Shown here: positions 44,220 to 52,196 of the stretch, in pieces | How the letters are laid out: each line of letters opens with the position of its first letter | How positions within the stretch are numbered: position 1 is the stretch's first letter | Assembly: GCA_963802575.1 (NCBI GenBank) | Contig: CAWDJF010000008.1 | Location: 1-64,000 of the forward strand | From: DATFTE01 sp963802575 | GTDB lineage: Bacteria > Acidobacteriota > Terriglobia > Terriglobales > Acidobacteriaceae | DNA length: 64,000 nucleotides | Direction of reading: 5' to 3' | The notes under the pieces: model-generated | Databases searched by the model: none | What the model was told of the DNA's origin: nothing | What the model saw: the letters and a program-made list of their open reading frames with translations, nothing else | Translations under genes and position numbers: made by a program

Positions 44220-45308
44220 ATGAATCGGCGCTCGCCCACGCTCGAAGGTTTTGCCGCCATGGTTCGCCGGCCCTCGTTTGGCATGGCGGAAATCGCATGG
44301 CGCTGGAGTTTTGGGCTGGCCGCGAGTTTTCTGCTGATCGTCTCGTTCTTGGAATATCTGGACACGCTGCCTGTCACGGCTCGTGACATGTTCCTGCTTC
44401 GCACCGGCCAACCACCTTTGGTGGGTAAGGCTCTCACCCGCATTTTTCAGGGCAGTTCGCCGCGCGTGGTTCTTGCTGGCCTCATTCTGATTCCCTCACT
44501 CGCCTTGGCATGGATGACACTTGGCTCCCTTGGTCGAGCCGTCACGCTGAAAGGGCTGGTGCAGTATTTCCGGGACGAGGCCACTCCCCGCGATAGCGGA
44601 ACCACGGTTCGCTCGCTCTTCGGACTCAACTTCTTCCGCCTTGCCGCAACCTTTGCTGCCATCCTTGGATGTCTGGGAGCGATCCTGCTGGCCGGCGCCG
44701 CGTCTACGCCGAAAAATCCCGCGCCCGGCAGCGCTTTCCTGATCTTTCTCATGACCGCGATGCTGGTCTGGCTGGCCTGGTCGACGGTCAACTGGTTCCT
44801 CTCGCTCTCCGCGGTATTTGTTGTTGCCGACGGGCAAGACACCTTTGGCGCGCTCTCCTCCGCGGTAAATCTCTGCCGCAGTCGCGCCGGTTCGGTCTTT
44901 GCCGCCGGCACCTGGTTCGGCCTCGCGCACTTAACGGCCTTTTTCGTCGCTACGTCCGTCGTTGCCTTCCCGCTGGCCTTTCTTGGCGTGCTTCCGGGTT
45001 CAGTGGTGTTCGGCGGGCTGTTGCTGGTGACGCTGCTCTATTTCGCCGTCACTGATTTTCTGTACGTGGGACGACTGGCGGCGTACGTCGCCATCGTGGA
45101 ACTTCCAGTTCCCGTCGAAGCGCCAGCATCGCCGGTGCCGGCGGCGATTCCGCTAGCGACGACCATTGACACAGACGAACTCATCCTCTGCGACACGCTC
45201 GTGAGCAATCAGCGCTCAGCACTCAGCATTCAGCCATCCACCAGCATCGACAAGGATGAGCGAATCTTGAGTGACCATTCCCAGGATACCGACCCAGCTA
45301 AAGGCTAA
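44220..45308 (+). CDS. Multi-pass membrane protein of unknown function
   Basis: 362 residues with about six transmembrane helices (e.g. FGLAASFLLIVSFLEYL, VVLAGLILIPSLALAWM, LAATFAAILGCLGAILL, SAFLIFLMTAMLVWLAW, LTAFFVATSVVAFPLAFLG, VFGGLLLVTLLYFAVTDFL). No family recognised. The soluble C-terminal tail after about residue 300 contains SNQRSALSIQPSTS, the translation of a heptamer array, and the stop codon lies in a second array, so the end of the protein has been shaped by repeats. Confidence 0.75.
   Translation: MNRRSPTLEGFAAMVRRPSFGMAEIAWRWSFGLAASFLLIVSFLEYLDTLPVTARDMFLLRTGQPPLVGKALTRIFQGSSPRVVLAGLILIPSLALAWMTLGSLGRAVTLKGLVQYFRDEATPRDSGTTVRSLFGLNFFRLAATFAAILGCLGAILLAGAASTPKNPAPGSAFLIFLMTAMLVWLAWSTVNWFLSLSAVFVVADGQDTFGALSSAVNLCRSRAGSVFAAGTWFGLAHLTAFFVATSVVAFPLAFLGVLPGSVVFGGLLLVTLLYFAVTDFLYVGRLAAYVAIVELPVPVEAPASPVPAAIPLATTIDTDELILCDTLVSNQRSALSIQPSTSIDKDERILSDHSQDTDPAKG
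45207..45234 (+). repeat. Four 7-bp units NNTCAGC in the 3' coding end, left arm of inverted pair
   Basis: AATCAGC GCTCAGC ACTCAGC ATTCAGC, read in frame by the membrane-protein gene. The inverted partner at 45295-45322 has T(C/T)AGCNN units on its reverse strand; spacer 60 bp. Confidence 0.85.
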
Positions 45309-45322
45309 GAGCTAAAAGCTGA
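45295..45322 (-). repeat. Four 7-bp units overlapping the stop codon, right arm of inverted pair
   Basis: CAGCTAA AGGCTAA GAGCTAA AAGCTGA on the plus strand; reverse complement TCAGCTT TTAGCTC TTAGCCT TTAGCTG. The TAA stop of the membrane-protein gene (45306-45308) lies within the second unit. Confidence 0.82.
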
Positions 45323-45373
45323 CAGCGACAGTTTCGCCCTTTACACTATCGTTCCATTCTGAGAAACTCATCC

Positions 45374-46933
45374 GTGGAAACCCAATCCATCGTTGTCCTC
45401 GACTTTGGCGCGCAGTATTCGCAGCTCATCGCACGCCGCATCCGTGAACAAAGCGTCTTCTCTGTGGTCTTGCCCTGCACGGCCACCCTCGACGAGATTC
45501 GTAGCTACTCCCCGGTAGGCATCGTGCTTTCCGGTGGTCCGTCGTCTGTCTACGACGCCGACGCTCCCGCTGCCGACCAGCGCCTGTTCTCGCTCGGCGT
45601 GCCCGTGCTCGGCATCTGCTACGGATTGCAATTCATGGTGCATGCCCTCGGCGGCAAAGTTCGCGGAGCCGATAAGCGCGAATACGGCCACGCCTCGGTC
45701 GAGATCAAAGAAGATTCGCGCCTGTTCGAAGGTCTGCCGAAAAAGCTTTCTGTCTGGATGTCCCATGGCGACGAAGCCGTTGAGTTGCCCCCGGGGTTTC
45801 GGCTGTGCGCCAGTTCTCCCAACGCCATTGCGGCTATTCACAATCCCGAGAAGAAAATGTGGGCGGTGCAGTTTCATCCTGAAGTCCACCACACCGAGCA
45901 CGGCACCGACATCCTAAAAAACTTCGCGCTAGTCATCTGCGGTGCCAAGCCGACCTGGACGCCGCAGCATTTTATCGATGCGACGATTGCGAGTGTCCGC
46001 GAAACCGTCGGCAACGGGCGCGCCATCTGCGCTTTGTCCGGAGGCGTCGATTCCTCGGTCGCCGCGACGCTAGTCGATCGCGCCATGCGCGACGGACAAA
46101 AGACACGCCTTACCTGTGTATTCGTGAACAACGGAGTGCTGCGCAAGAACGAATTCGAAAAAGTGCAGCAGACGCTGCGCGACAAACTAGGATTGCACCT
46201 CGTCGCTGTCGATGCCACCAAGCGCTTTCTGGACAAGCTGGCCGGCGTCACCGATCCCGAGAAGAAGCGCAAGATCATCGGCAACGAATTCATCGCCGTC
46301 TTCGACGACGAAGCGCATCGCATCGAAAAAGAAGAAGGCAAAGTCGATTGGCTGGTGCAGGGAACGCTCTATCCCGACGTAATCGAATCACGCTCGGTGC
46401 GCGGGCCCTCGCAGGTCATCAAGAGTCATCACAACGTCGGCGGCCTGCCCGAGAAGATGAAGCTCAAGCTGATCGAGCCGCTCAAGGATTTATTCAAAGA
46501 CGAAGTTCGCCAGATCGGACGCGATCTCGGCATGCCGGAAGAACTAATCCAGCGCCAACCATTCCCCGGTCCCGGCCTCGCCGTGCGCATCCTGGGAGAA
46601 GTCACTCCCGAACGCCTCGACATTCTGCGCGAATGCGATGACATCGTCGTCAACGAAATCAAGACCGCCGGACTCTACAAGAAAATCTGGCAATCGTTCG
46701 CTGTTCTTCTTCCGGTGATGTCGGTCGGCGTCATGGGAGACCAGCGCACCTACGCCTACACCTGCGCCATCCGCGCCGTCCACTCCGAAGACGGCATGAC
46801 GGCTGACTGGGTTCCGCTCCCGCACGAAGTCCTGAAAACCATCTCCAGCCGCATTGTGAATGAAGTGAAAGGCGTGAACCGCGTGGTCTACGACATCACG
46901 TCAAAACCGCCCGGCACAATCGAGTGGGAGTAA
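45374..46933 (+). CDS. guaA: GMP synthase (glutamine-hydrolysing)
   Basis: 519 residues from GTG 45374. Glutamine amidotransferase domain with nucleophile Cys in GICYGLQFM and His/Glu in FHPEVHHTE; ATP pyrophosphatase domain with PP-loop ALSGGVDSSVAA; C-terminal dimerisation domain RQPFPGPGLAVRILGE and ending KPPGTIEWE. It converts XMP to GMP in purine synthesis. A heptamer array starts three bases after the stop. Confidence 0.98.
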   Translation: METQSIVVLDFGAQYSQLIARRIREQSVFSVVLPCTATLDEIRSYSPVGIVLSGGPSSVYDADAPAADQRLFSLGVPVLGICYGLQFMVHALGGKVRGADKREYGHASVEIKEDSRLFEGLPKKLSVWMSHGDEAVELPPGFRLCASSPNAIAAIHNPEKKMWAVQFHPEVHHTEHGTDILKNFALVICGAKPTWTPQHFIDATIASVRETVGNGRAICALSGGVDSSVAATLVDRAMRDGQKTRLTCVFVNNGVLRKNEFEKVQQTLRDKLGLHLVAVDATKRFLDKLAGVTDPEKKRKIIGNEFIAVFDDEAHRIEKEEGKVDWLVQGTLYPDVIESRSVRGPSQVIKSHHNVGGLPEKMKLKLIEPLKDLFKDEVRQIGRDLGMPEELIQRQPFPGPGLAVRILGEVTPERLDILRECDDIVVNEIKTAGLYKKIWQSFAVLLPVMSVGVMGDQRTYAYTCAIRAVHSEDGMTADWVPLPHEVLKTISSRIVNEVKGVNRVVYDITSKPPGTIEWE

Positions 46934-46935
46934 AC

Positions 46936-46970
46936 CAGACCTCAGACGTCGGACCTCGGACGTCAGGCGT
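46936..46970 (+). repeat. Five 7-bp units C(A/G)GAC(C/G)T, left arm of inverted pair after guaA
   Basis: CAGACCT CAGACGT CGGACCT CGGACGT CAGGCGT, starting 3 bp after the guaA stop. The inverted partner is 47130-47164. The 159-bp spacer holds a half copy of another dispersed repeat (TGTCATCCCGAGCGAAG, 46984-47000) and no gene. Confidence 0.88.
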
Positions 46971-47129
46971 CATTCGCACAACATTGTCATCCCGAGCGAA
47001 GCCGAGGGACCTTGCGTTTCTTGACTGAGTAATTGTTGGCGCGGAAACGCACGCGATGCGCGAGTCACGAAGCGACGACGGCGCCGGACGCAAGCCCGGT
47101 GTAGGGACGTCGCCAAGGTGCGAGTTCCC

Positions 47130-47164
47130 AAAGTCCAAGGTCGGAGGTCCGCGGTCCGCGGTCC
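47130..47164 (-). repeat. Five 7-bp units, right arm of inverted pair, next to the SDR stop
   Basis: AAAGTCC AAGGTCG GAGGTCC GCGGTCC GCGGTCC on the plus strand; reverse complement GGACCGC-type units match the GGACCTC/GGACGTC phase of the left arm. It ends 3 bp before the stop codon of the SDR gene. Confidence 0.85.
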
Positions 47165-47167
47165 GCC

Positions 47168-47950
47168 TTACCCCTTCTCCACCAACTTCCTCGAAATCGC
47201 TGTCACCATTTTCCGCGGCGCAAAGCGCACCGACTCCGCGACCAGCCAATTGCGGAACCCGGAGATCGCCAAGGTCTTGCCCGCCATCAGCGCCCGATAC
47301 CCATCCGCCGCCACCGTCTTCGCATCCATGGGCCGCAGTTTGCGGAACAACGCCGACTCTTCAATGGCGGCCCGCTTCTGAAATCCCGTATCCGTTGCGC
47401 CCGGACAGAAGCACGTTACGGTTACTCCGCTCCCGCCGACTTCATTGGCCAGCGCTTCAGAAAACGAGATCACGTACGCCTTGGTCGCGTAATAAATTGC
47501 CATCAGCGGCCCCGGCTGAAATCCTGCCGTCGACGCCACATTCATGATCTTTCCCGACTTCCGCGACAGCATGGGCGCTAGGAATAAGCGAGTCAAAGCC
47601 GTCAGTGCCGTGATGTTCAACTGAATCTGCCCGAGTGATTCTTCTAGCGGAATCTCCGCGAACAAGCCAGACACTCCGAAGCCGGCGTTGTTCACCAGAA
47701 CGTCGACGGCTATCCCTTCGGTTCGCAGTTGATCGAAGATCTTCTGAGAGGAAGAGGGTTCGCTGAGATCCATCACGACTGGTCTCGCCGAAATTCCAAA
47801 CTGCCGCTGCAACTCATCGGCGAACTGCGAGAGCTTTCCGGAACTCCGTGCTACCAGCACCAGGTTGTAATGATCATTGGCGAACAACTTCGCCAGTTCA
47901 TACCCGATGCCGCCGGAAGCGCCAGTGATCAAAGCTGTGCCATTCGCCAT
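47168..47950 (-). CDS. Classical short-chain dehydrogenase/reductase
   Basis: 260 residues. Rossmann motif TGASGGIGYELAK, NNAGFG, catalytic Ser in VASTAGFQ, YYATKAYVISFSEAL (YxxxK) and CFCPGATDTGF. DltE/YqjQ-like in style, NADP probable, substrate unknown. It begins downstream of the lacD terminator, so it is transcribed on its own. Confidence 0.93.
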   Translation of the reverse strand: MANGTALITGASGGIGYELAKLFANDHYNLVLVARSSGKLSQFADELQRQFGISARPVVMDLSEPSSSQKIFDQLRTEGIAVDVLVNNAGFGVSGLFAEIPLEESLGQIQLNITALTALTRLFLAPMLSRKSGKIMNVASTAGFQPGPLMAIYYATKAYVISFSEALANEVGGSGVTVTCFCPGATDTGFQKRAAIEESALFRKLRPMDAKTVAADGYRALMAGKTLAISGFRNWLVAESVRFAPRKMVTAISRKLVEKG

Positions 47951-47977
47951 AAATAAAGCTTACCGAAATTCCAAGCC

Positions 47978-48010
47978 GCAAAAAACAAGGCACGGGAGAA
48001 CACCCGTGCC
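47978..48010 (-). terminator. Rho-independent terminator after the tagatose-bisphosphate aldolase gene
   Basis: Stem GGCACGGG / CCCGTGCC (47989-48010) with a 6-base loop; on the minus strand it is followed by TTGTTTTTTGC. A strong canonical terminator 37 bp after the lacD stop. Confidence 0.9.
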
Positions 48011-48020
48011 CTGCAACTCC

Positions 48021-48044
48021 TGACGCCCGAAGCCTGCCGCCCGG
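48021..48044 (-). repeat. Three 7-bp units next to the lacD stop
   Basis: TGACGCC CGAAGCC TGCCGCC CGG on the plus strand, reverse complement GGC(G/T)(G/T)C(A/G) as in the arrays at 18 and 34.8 kb. It sits between the lacD stop (48047) and its terminator. No inverted partner found. Confidence 0.7.
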
Positions 48045-48046
48045 TT

Positions 48047-49054
48047 CTACGCCCCTACCAGCGCCGGCTCGAGTCCATAAATCGAATGCCATGAGGTCGC
48101 CGCTTTCAGCCGCTCGTTGACGTTATTGATGTTCTTCACGCCTTCGTCTTCGAGCCACTTCCGGAACGCGTCCGGTCCCTGCTTCGCGTACACGGGAATG
48201 CCATCCTTCCATGTCGCGCGTCCGCAGAGCACACCGTTGAACTTCACGCCCGACTCCGCCGCCAACTCCAGCGCCTCGGTGAATTCGGAATTGCTCACGC
48301 CCGCCGACAAGTAAATGAACGGCTTGGTCGAAACCGCCGCCGCCTTGCGGAACAAGTCCATCGCTTCTTGTTTCGAATACGCCGCCGGACCTTTGAACGA
48401 CTTCGCGCCCTCAACGAACTTCATGTTCACCGGAACTTCCACTTTCATGACGTCCACGCCGTAGCGGTCTTTGGTGAACTCTTTCATGCTGCCGATCACG
48501 GCTTCAGGTTTCTTCTTGGCAAAGTCGATACCCTTCTCGTCGATGCCTTCTTCGTAAGTCACGAACTCGAGGAAGAACGGAATATCGTTGGCCCGGCACT
48601 CATCTCCCAAGCGTTCCACCCATGCATGTTTGATGTCATTGATGGGCTGCGGATCAAACGGCGTGTAGTAGAGAAGAATCTTCAGACAATCGGCGCCAGC
48701 TTCTTTCAAGCGCCGCACCGACCAGTGATCGAGCAGATCGCCCAACCGCCCCGGACCAGTCTTGTCGTACCCGGTCTTTTCATACGCCAGAAGTAAGCCA
48801 GCGTTTTTGGCGCGCCGTTTGGACGCGGGCAACCCCCACTCCGGGTCGAGCAGAATCGCGCTGGCGTGCGGCGTCAAAACTTCGGTGACCAGAATCTTGA
48901 ATTCTTCCATCATGGCGTCGCTGACGTCGGAACCCTTCTCTTTCGCCAACGATTTTTGCAGCGAACCGCGCTGGTCCATGGCCGCGGCGGCGATGACGCC
49001 GCGCTCGTTCGATACTCTCTTCAGTCCGGCAAGCTTTCCTGGTGTGAGCTTCAT
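48047..49054 (-). CDS. lacD: Tagatose 1,6-diphosphate aldolase (LacD-like, class I)
   Basis: 335 residues. Family features: AAAMDQRGSL, ILLDPEWGLPA, LKILLYYTPFDP, PFFLEFVTYEEG, the Schiff-base Lys in DVMKVEVPVN, and FIYLSAGVSNSEF. It splits tagatose-1,6-bisphosphate (and possibly related ketose bisphosphates) to triose phosphates. No other lac/tagatose genes are near, so a general sugar-bisphosphate role is possible. Confidence 0.9.
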   Translation of the reverse strand: MKLTPGKLAGLKRVSNERGVIAAAAMDQRGSLQKSLAKEKGSDVSDAMMEEFKILVTEVLTPHASAILLDPEWGLPASKRRAKNAGLLLAYEKTGYDKTGPGRLGDLLDHWSVRRLKEAGADCLKILLYYTPFDPQPINDIKHAWVERLGDECRANDIPFFLEFVTYEEGIDEKGIDFAKKKPEAVIGSMKEFTKDRYGVDVMKVEVPVNMKFVEGAKSFKGPAAYSKQEAMDLFRKAAAVSTKPFIYLSAGVSNSEFTEALELAAESGVKFNGVLCGRATWKDGIPVYAKQGPDAFRKWLEDEGVKNINNVNERLKAATSWHSIYGLEPALVGA

Positions 49055-49206
49055 GATTCCTCCAAAATAATTGCGTTAGAAAGTGGATCGCAACGTCCGT
49101 ATTAAATCCGCCTGAACTGGACGGCGAGTCATTGTAATACGTTTCGCAGGAAAAACGTGGTGATCAGCATCACTTCGACTTGAGTGGACCCGTCGATCCC
49201 TTGGTT

Positions 49207-49334
49207 CGTATCAGGGCATCGCTTCAGCGACGCCATTGAAGGCCTAGGATCCTCGCCTTCAGGCGCTGCGGGCAGCGGCCAAAGCCGTATAGCAATGGCT
49301 TCTTTCGGTATGGCTGAAGCCATACCCTGATACG
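49207..49334. repeat. 128-bp inverted repeat with CGTATCAGGG ends, between lacD and rph
   Basis: Left end CGTATCAGGGCATCGCTTCAGC, right end GGCTGAAGCCATACCCTGATACG (inverted). A half copy is at 43591. The intergenic interval 49055-49349 contains only this element, which resembles a non-autonomous miniature element; no flanking target duplication could be established. Confidence 0.78.
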
Positions 49335-49349
49335 GAGCAAATCCCAAAT

Positions 49350-50088
49350 CTACTGCCGTAGCGTCAACGCGCCCAGCACCGCCTGCTGCTTGGCGATCAA
49401 CTGCTGCACGCCCTGGCTGGCCAGCCCAATCATCTTCCCCAGTTGCGCCTCGTCAAATACCTGATGCTCTGCCGTGGCTTGCACCTCCACCAACTTCTTT
49501 CCTGCGGTCATCACGAAGTTCATATCCACGTCGGCGCGCGAGTCTTCTTCGTAGCAGAGATCGAGAAGAATTTCTCCATCCACAATGCCTACGCTGATCG
49601 CCGCCACGAAATCGCGCAGCGGGGAAGCGGTCAACGTCCCGGCCTCCACCAATTTTTCCAACGCCAGTCCTAGAGCCACGAACGCCCCGGTAATCGATGC
49701 CGTGCGCGTCCCGCCATCTGCCTGAATCACATCGCAGTCAATCCAGATGGTCCGCTCGCCCATGCGATCGAGATCGACGACCGCTCGCAGGGATCTGTCC
49801 AATCAGCCGCTGGATCTCATGGGTTCTTCCGCTGGGACGTCCCTTGTTCACTTCTCGCGGCGTCCGCGTCAAGGTTGCTCGCGGCAGCATGGAATATTCG
49901 CTCGAAATCCAGCCCTTGCCGGTATTGCGCATGAACTGCGGCACGGTCTCTTCGACGGACGCGGTGCAGATGACCCGCGTGTTTCCCACTTCAATGAGGA
50001 CGGAGCCCTCGGCCGTATGAATGTAATCCGGAATCAGATTCACAGGACGCATCTGATCCGGCGCGCGATTGTCAGAACGATAGAACAT
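49350..50088 (-). pseudogene. rph: Ribonuclease PH, interrupted by an apparent 1-base insertion
   Basis: Two frames together give a complete RNase PH. The 5' frame runs MFYRSDNRAPDQMRPV to GRPSGRTHEIQRLIG; the 3' frame resumes RSLRAVVDLDRMGERTIW to the end. Dropping one base near 49797 (coding strand GGA-C-AGA) joins RLIG to RSLRAVV, the normal family sequence, giving 245 residues. RNase PH trims tRNA 3' ends using phosphate. As read here the protein would stop early. Last gene of the DUF1015-amidase-GerMN-rph operon. Sequencing error is a real alternative. Confidence 0.85.
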
Positions 50089-50108
50089 CCCTTAATTCTA
50101 AATGATGA

Positions 50109-50185
50109 AATTGCCGATTTCCGGTTGCCAATTGTCGATTTGAAAAAGGTGATTTCTAATCGGCAATTGGAAATTTCAAATTGGC
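50109..50185. repeat. Inverted pair of 7-bp arrays with a 14-bp spacer between rph and the GerMN gene
   Basis: Left arm AATTGCC GATTTCC GGTTGCC AATTGTC GATTTGA (50109-50143); right arm AATCGGC AATTGGA AATTTCA AATTGGC (50158-50185), reverse complement GCCAATT/TGAAATT/TCCAATT/GCCGATT. AT-rich, unlike the GC-rich arrays elsewhere, but with the same layout. It ends 5 bp before the GerMN stop codon. Confidence 0.85.
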
Positions 50186-50190
50186 AATAA

Positions 50191-50778
50191 CTACTGCATC
50201 TGCCCCACCACTCCATTCACCTGCCCGACATCGAAGAACCCAGTGAGATCTACGTGCCCAGCCAAGGTGTCACGCGACTTGCCATCGACCAGAATCTTGA
50301 CACGATTGATGCCAGGAATGTTTGCCGAGAGCGTCTCCACCAGCGATGCCACAGTAAGTTCTTCGACCAACACTCCGGAGCGATGAGCATCCGAAAACGC
50401 TGCGTTCATATCGATCACCGCTAGGCCCGGATCCACAAGATAGACACTGCGAACCTCTGAGCCCGAGCCCAAGGGATGCGGAGATCCCTTCGCCAAATAA
50501 ATCTCCACCAGCGCCCTCAGCAATTCTTCCGCGCGCTCCTGCCGTCCCGCAGGCAAGGGAATCCTGGCTCCCTGCGCCCGGAGCGTGCCCGTCTCGTCGT
50601 CGGCTACGTAAAGCGTGATCTGTTCCGTCGGTCCTGACACCGGAGGCGCGATCGGCTGCGTGTAACTCACAGGCTCCGGCACCGCTGCTTTCTTGCTCAC
50701 GCGCCGCACATAAACCCCCATGCTCACAGCGATTGCCAGCGTCACCGCAGTACCGATGATCAAGTGCCGGGGAATCAT
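50191..50778 (-). CDS. GerMN-domain membrane-anchored protein
   Basis: 195 residues. N-terminal signal anchor (LIIGTAVTLAIAVSMGVYV), Pro-rich linker, then a GerMN domain with QITLYVADDETGTL, VRSVYLVDPGLAVIDMNAAF and VETLSANIPGINRVKILVDG. In Bacillus GerM acts in sporulation and germination near rph; here a general envelope role is inferred because no sporulation genes are present. ATGA overlap with the amidase gene upstream, so the two are translationally coupled. Confidence 0.9.
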   Translation of the reverse strand: MIPRHLIIGTAVTLAIAVSMGVYVRRVSKKAAVPEPVSYTQPIAPPVSGPTEQITLYVADDETGTLRAQGARIPLPAGRQERAEELLRALVEIYLAKGSPHPLGSGSEVRSVYLVDPGLAVIDMNAAFSDAHRSGVLVEELTVASLVETLSANIPGINRVKILVDGKSRDTLAGHVDLTGFFDVGQVNGVVGQMQ

Positions 50779-52196
50779 CGTCCCGTCTCCAGTTTGTCGC
50801 GCGTGGCCGTGATCCCCGTAGCGATCGAGCCCGCAATCATCTGCTGGTACGCGGGCAGCAAAAGGCTCGAAACCCCATCCGGCGAGGGCGCCACCTCCAC
50901 CGCCACGGCAGGCACAATCACGTTATTCAGCGGGCGCAGCGGTGCGGCCCAGGCTCGCACCGCGATTTGCCTTCTGCCGAATTCCGCCGACAGATTCGCC
51001 TCTACTACCTGGCTCGAAGTCAGAAACGCAGACTGTGCCGTGTCCCAATCGAGAAACGGCCCGCGTCCTTGCCCGACGGCCGGAACCATCGCGGTGTACA
51101 AGTGCACGCCATTGCCTTGCGAGGTTGCGTGGATACAGATGTAGATCGCGGGATGCGTGCTGTTCGTCAGGTTCGCCCGCTGATCCAGGGTTAAAGAGAA
51201 ATCCCCATCCCGCACTAATAGCGTCGTCAGGCCGCGCGACTCCAACTCCGCGCGCAACCGCCGCGCAAAGGCCAGCGTTACATCTTTCTCCACCATCTGA
51301 TCGGTCAACGCCGCGCCGCGCTCATCGCCGCCATGACTCGCATCGACCACTGCAAAATAACGTCTTGGACCCTGTGGCGCGGGCGGCGTCGCGGTCCCAG
51401 TCACTGCTGGAGGCGGAGCCCCGGGATTCTGTGCCGCGGTTTGCGACGGAGCTTGCGACGCGGGATTTACTGTGATCGTTTTCCCATCATTACTGAAGCT
51501 GGCAAACAAGGGAACGCTTCCGCTGACCTCAATCTCAACCGCTCCGTTATTTTCCGAATACGTCGCCGACGGAATCGTCTTACTGTCAAACGTCAGAGTC
51601 TGCGATCCCGGAGGCACCAGCGGCTCGTGCGTGAACGTCATCTTCAGCCGCCCCGGCTCGGTCGAGATCGAAGGGTTCACCGGAGAAGTGAAGTTCATCA
51701 CCAGTGCGGACTTGTCGATCTGCGCCGTGAAGTGCACCGCGACTTCGCCCACAAACAACCGCCTCGAGCTCTCGTGGAACGACACCGGACCGCCCAGAAA
51801 CAGCGGCAGCAGCGTGCTCAAAGAAGAAAGCGGCACCAGGCCCCGTCCGCTTTCGAGCACGAAGTTCCCCGGCAGGTCCATGTCTCGCCCATTGATCTTG
51901 CCCTTCTTCTTGCCGTTCACGAACTCGGCGTCGACGTTGTTGTAGCGTAACTTCCACTTCGATCCATCACTCTTCGCGCTCACCGTTCCCAGAGGTTCCA
52001 GGGTCTCGAAAAGACCAACGTAATCCTGTCCACCGTGCTCGGCTACAGGCAGGGAATAGTTCGCCGCCGTCGAATAAATGGTGATTCGTTTTTCGTTGGG
52101 AGCCCCGCGAAGCAGGAAGACAGAAACCAGCAACAACGTGGATATCGAAAGCGCCAGGCCGATCCTTGAGCGGGACCGGCCGTTACTCCAGGGCAT
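50775..52196 (-). CDS. Exported N-acetylmuramoyl-L-alanine amidase with N-terminal copper-amine-oxidase-like domain
   Basis: 473 residues. Signal anchor (IGLALSISTLLLVSVFLL), an N-terminal domain of about 250 residues with beta-strand pattern (AANYSLPVAEHGGQDYV, FVNGKKKGKINGRDM, VPLSSLSTLLPLFL) resembling stalk domains, a Pro/Ala linker, then Amidase_3 with zinc His in VVDASHGGDE, Glu in MVEKDVTLA, His in YICIHATSQ and Glu in VAVEVAPSP. It cleaves peptidoglycan outside the inner membrane. It is distinct from the GAF-linked amidase at 13.6 kb. Confidence 0.9.
   Translation of the reverse strand: MPWSNGRSRSRIGLALSISTLLLVSVFLLRGAPNEKRITIYSTAANYSLPVAEHGGQDYVGLFETLEPLGTVSAKSDGSKWKLRYNNVDAEFVNGKKKGKINGRDMDLPGNFVLESGRGLVPLSSLSTLLPLFLGGPVSFHESSRRLFVGEVAVHFTAQIDKSALVMNFTSPVNPSISTEPGRLKMTFTHEPLVPPGSQTLTFDSKTIPSATYSENNGAVEIEVSGSVPLFASFSNDGKTITVNPASQAPSQTAAQNPGAPPPAVTGTATPPAPQGPRRYFAVVDASHGGDERGAALTDQMVEKDVTLAFARRLRAELESRGLTTLLVRDGDFSLTLDQRANLTNSTHPAIYICIHATSQGNGVHLYTAMVPAVGQGRGPFLDWDTAQSAFLTSSQVVEANLSAEFGRRQIAVRAWAAPLRPLNNVIVPAVAVEVAPSPDGVSSLLLPAYQQMIAGSIATGITATRDKLETGR

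Noticed and set aside
49780..49810. Programmed frameshift in rph
   Set aside because: No slippery sequence or stimulator is visible, and neighbouring genes show the same kind of single-base insertion.
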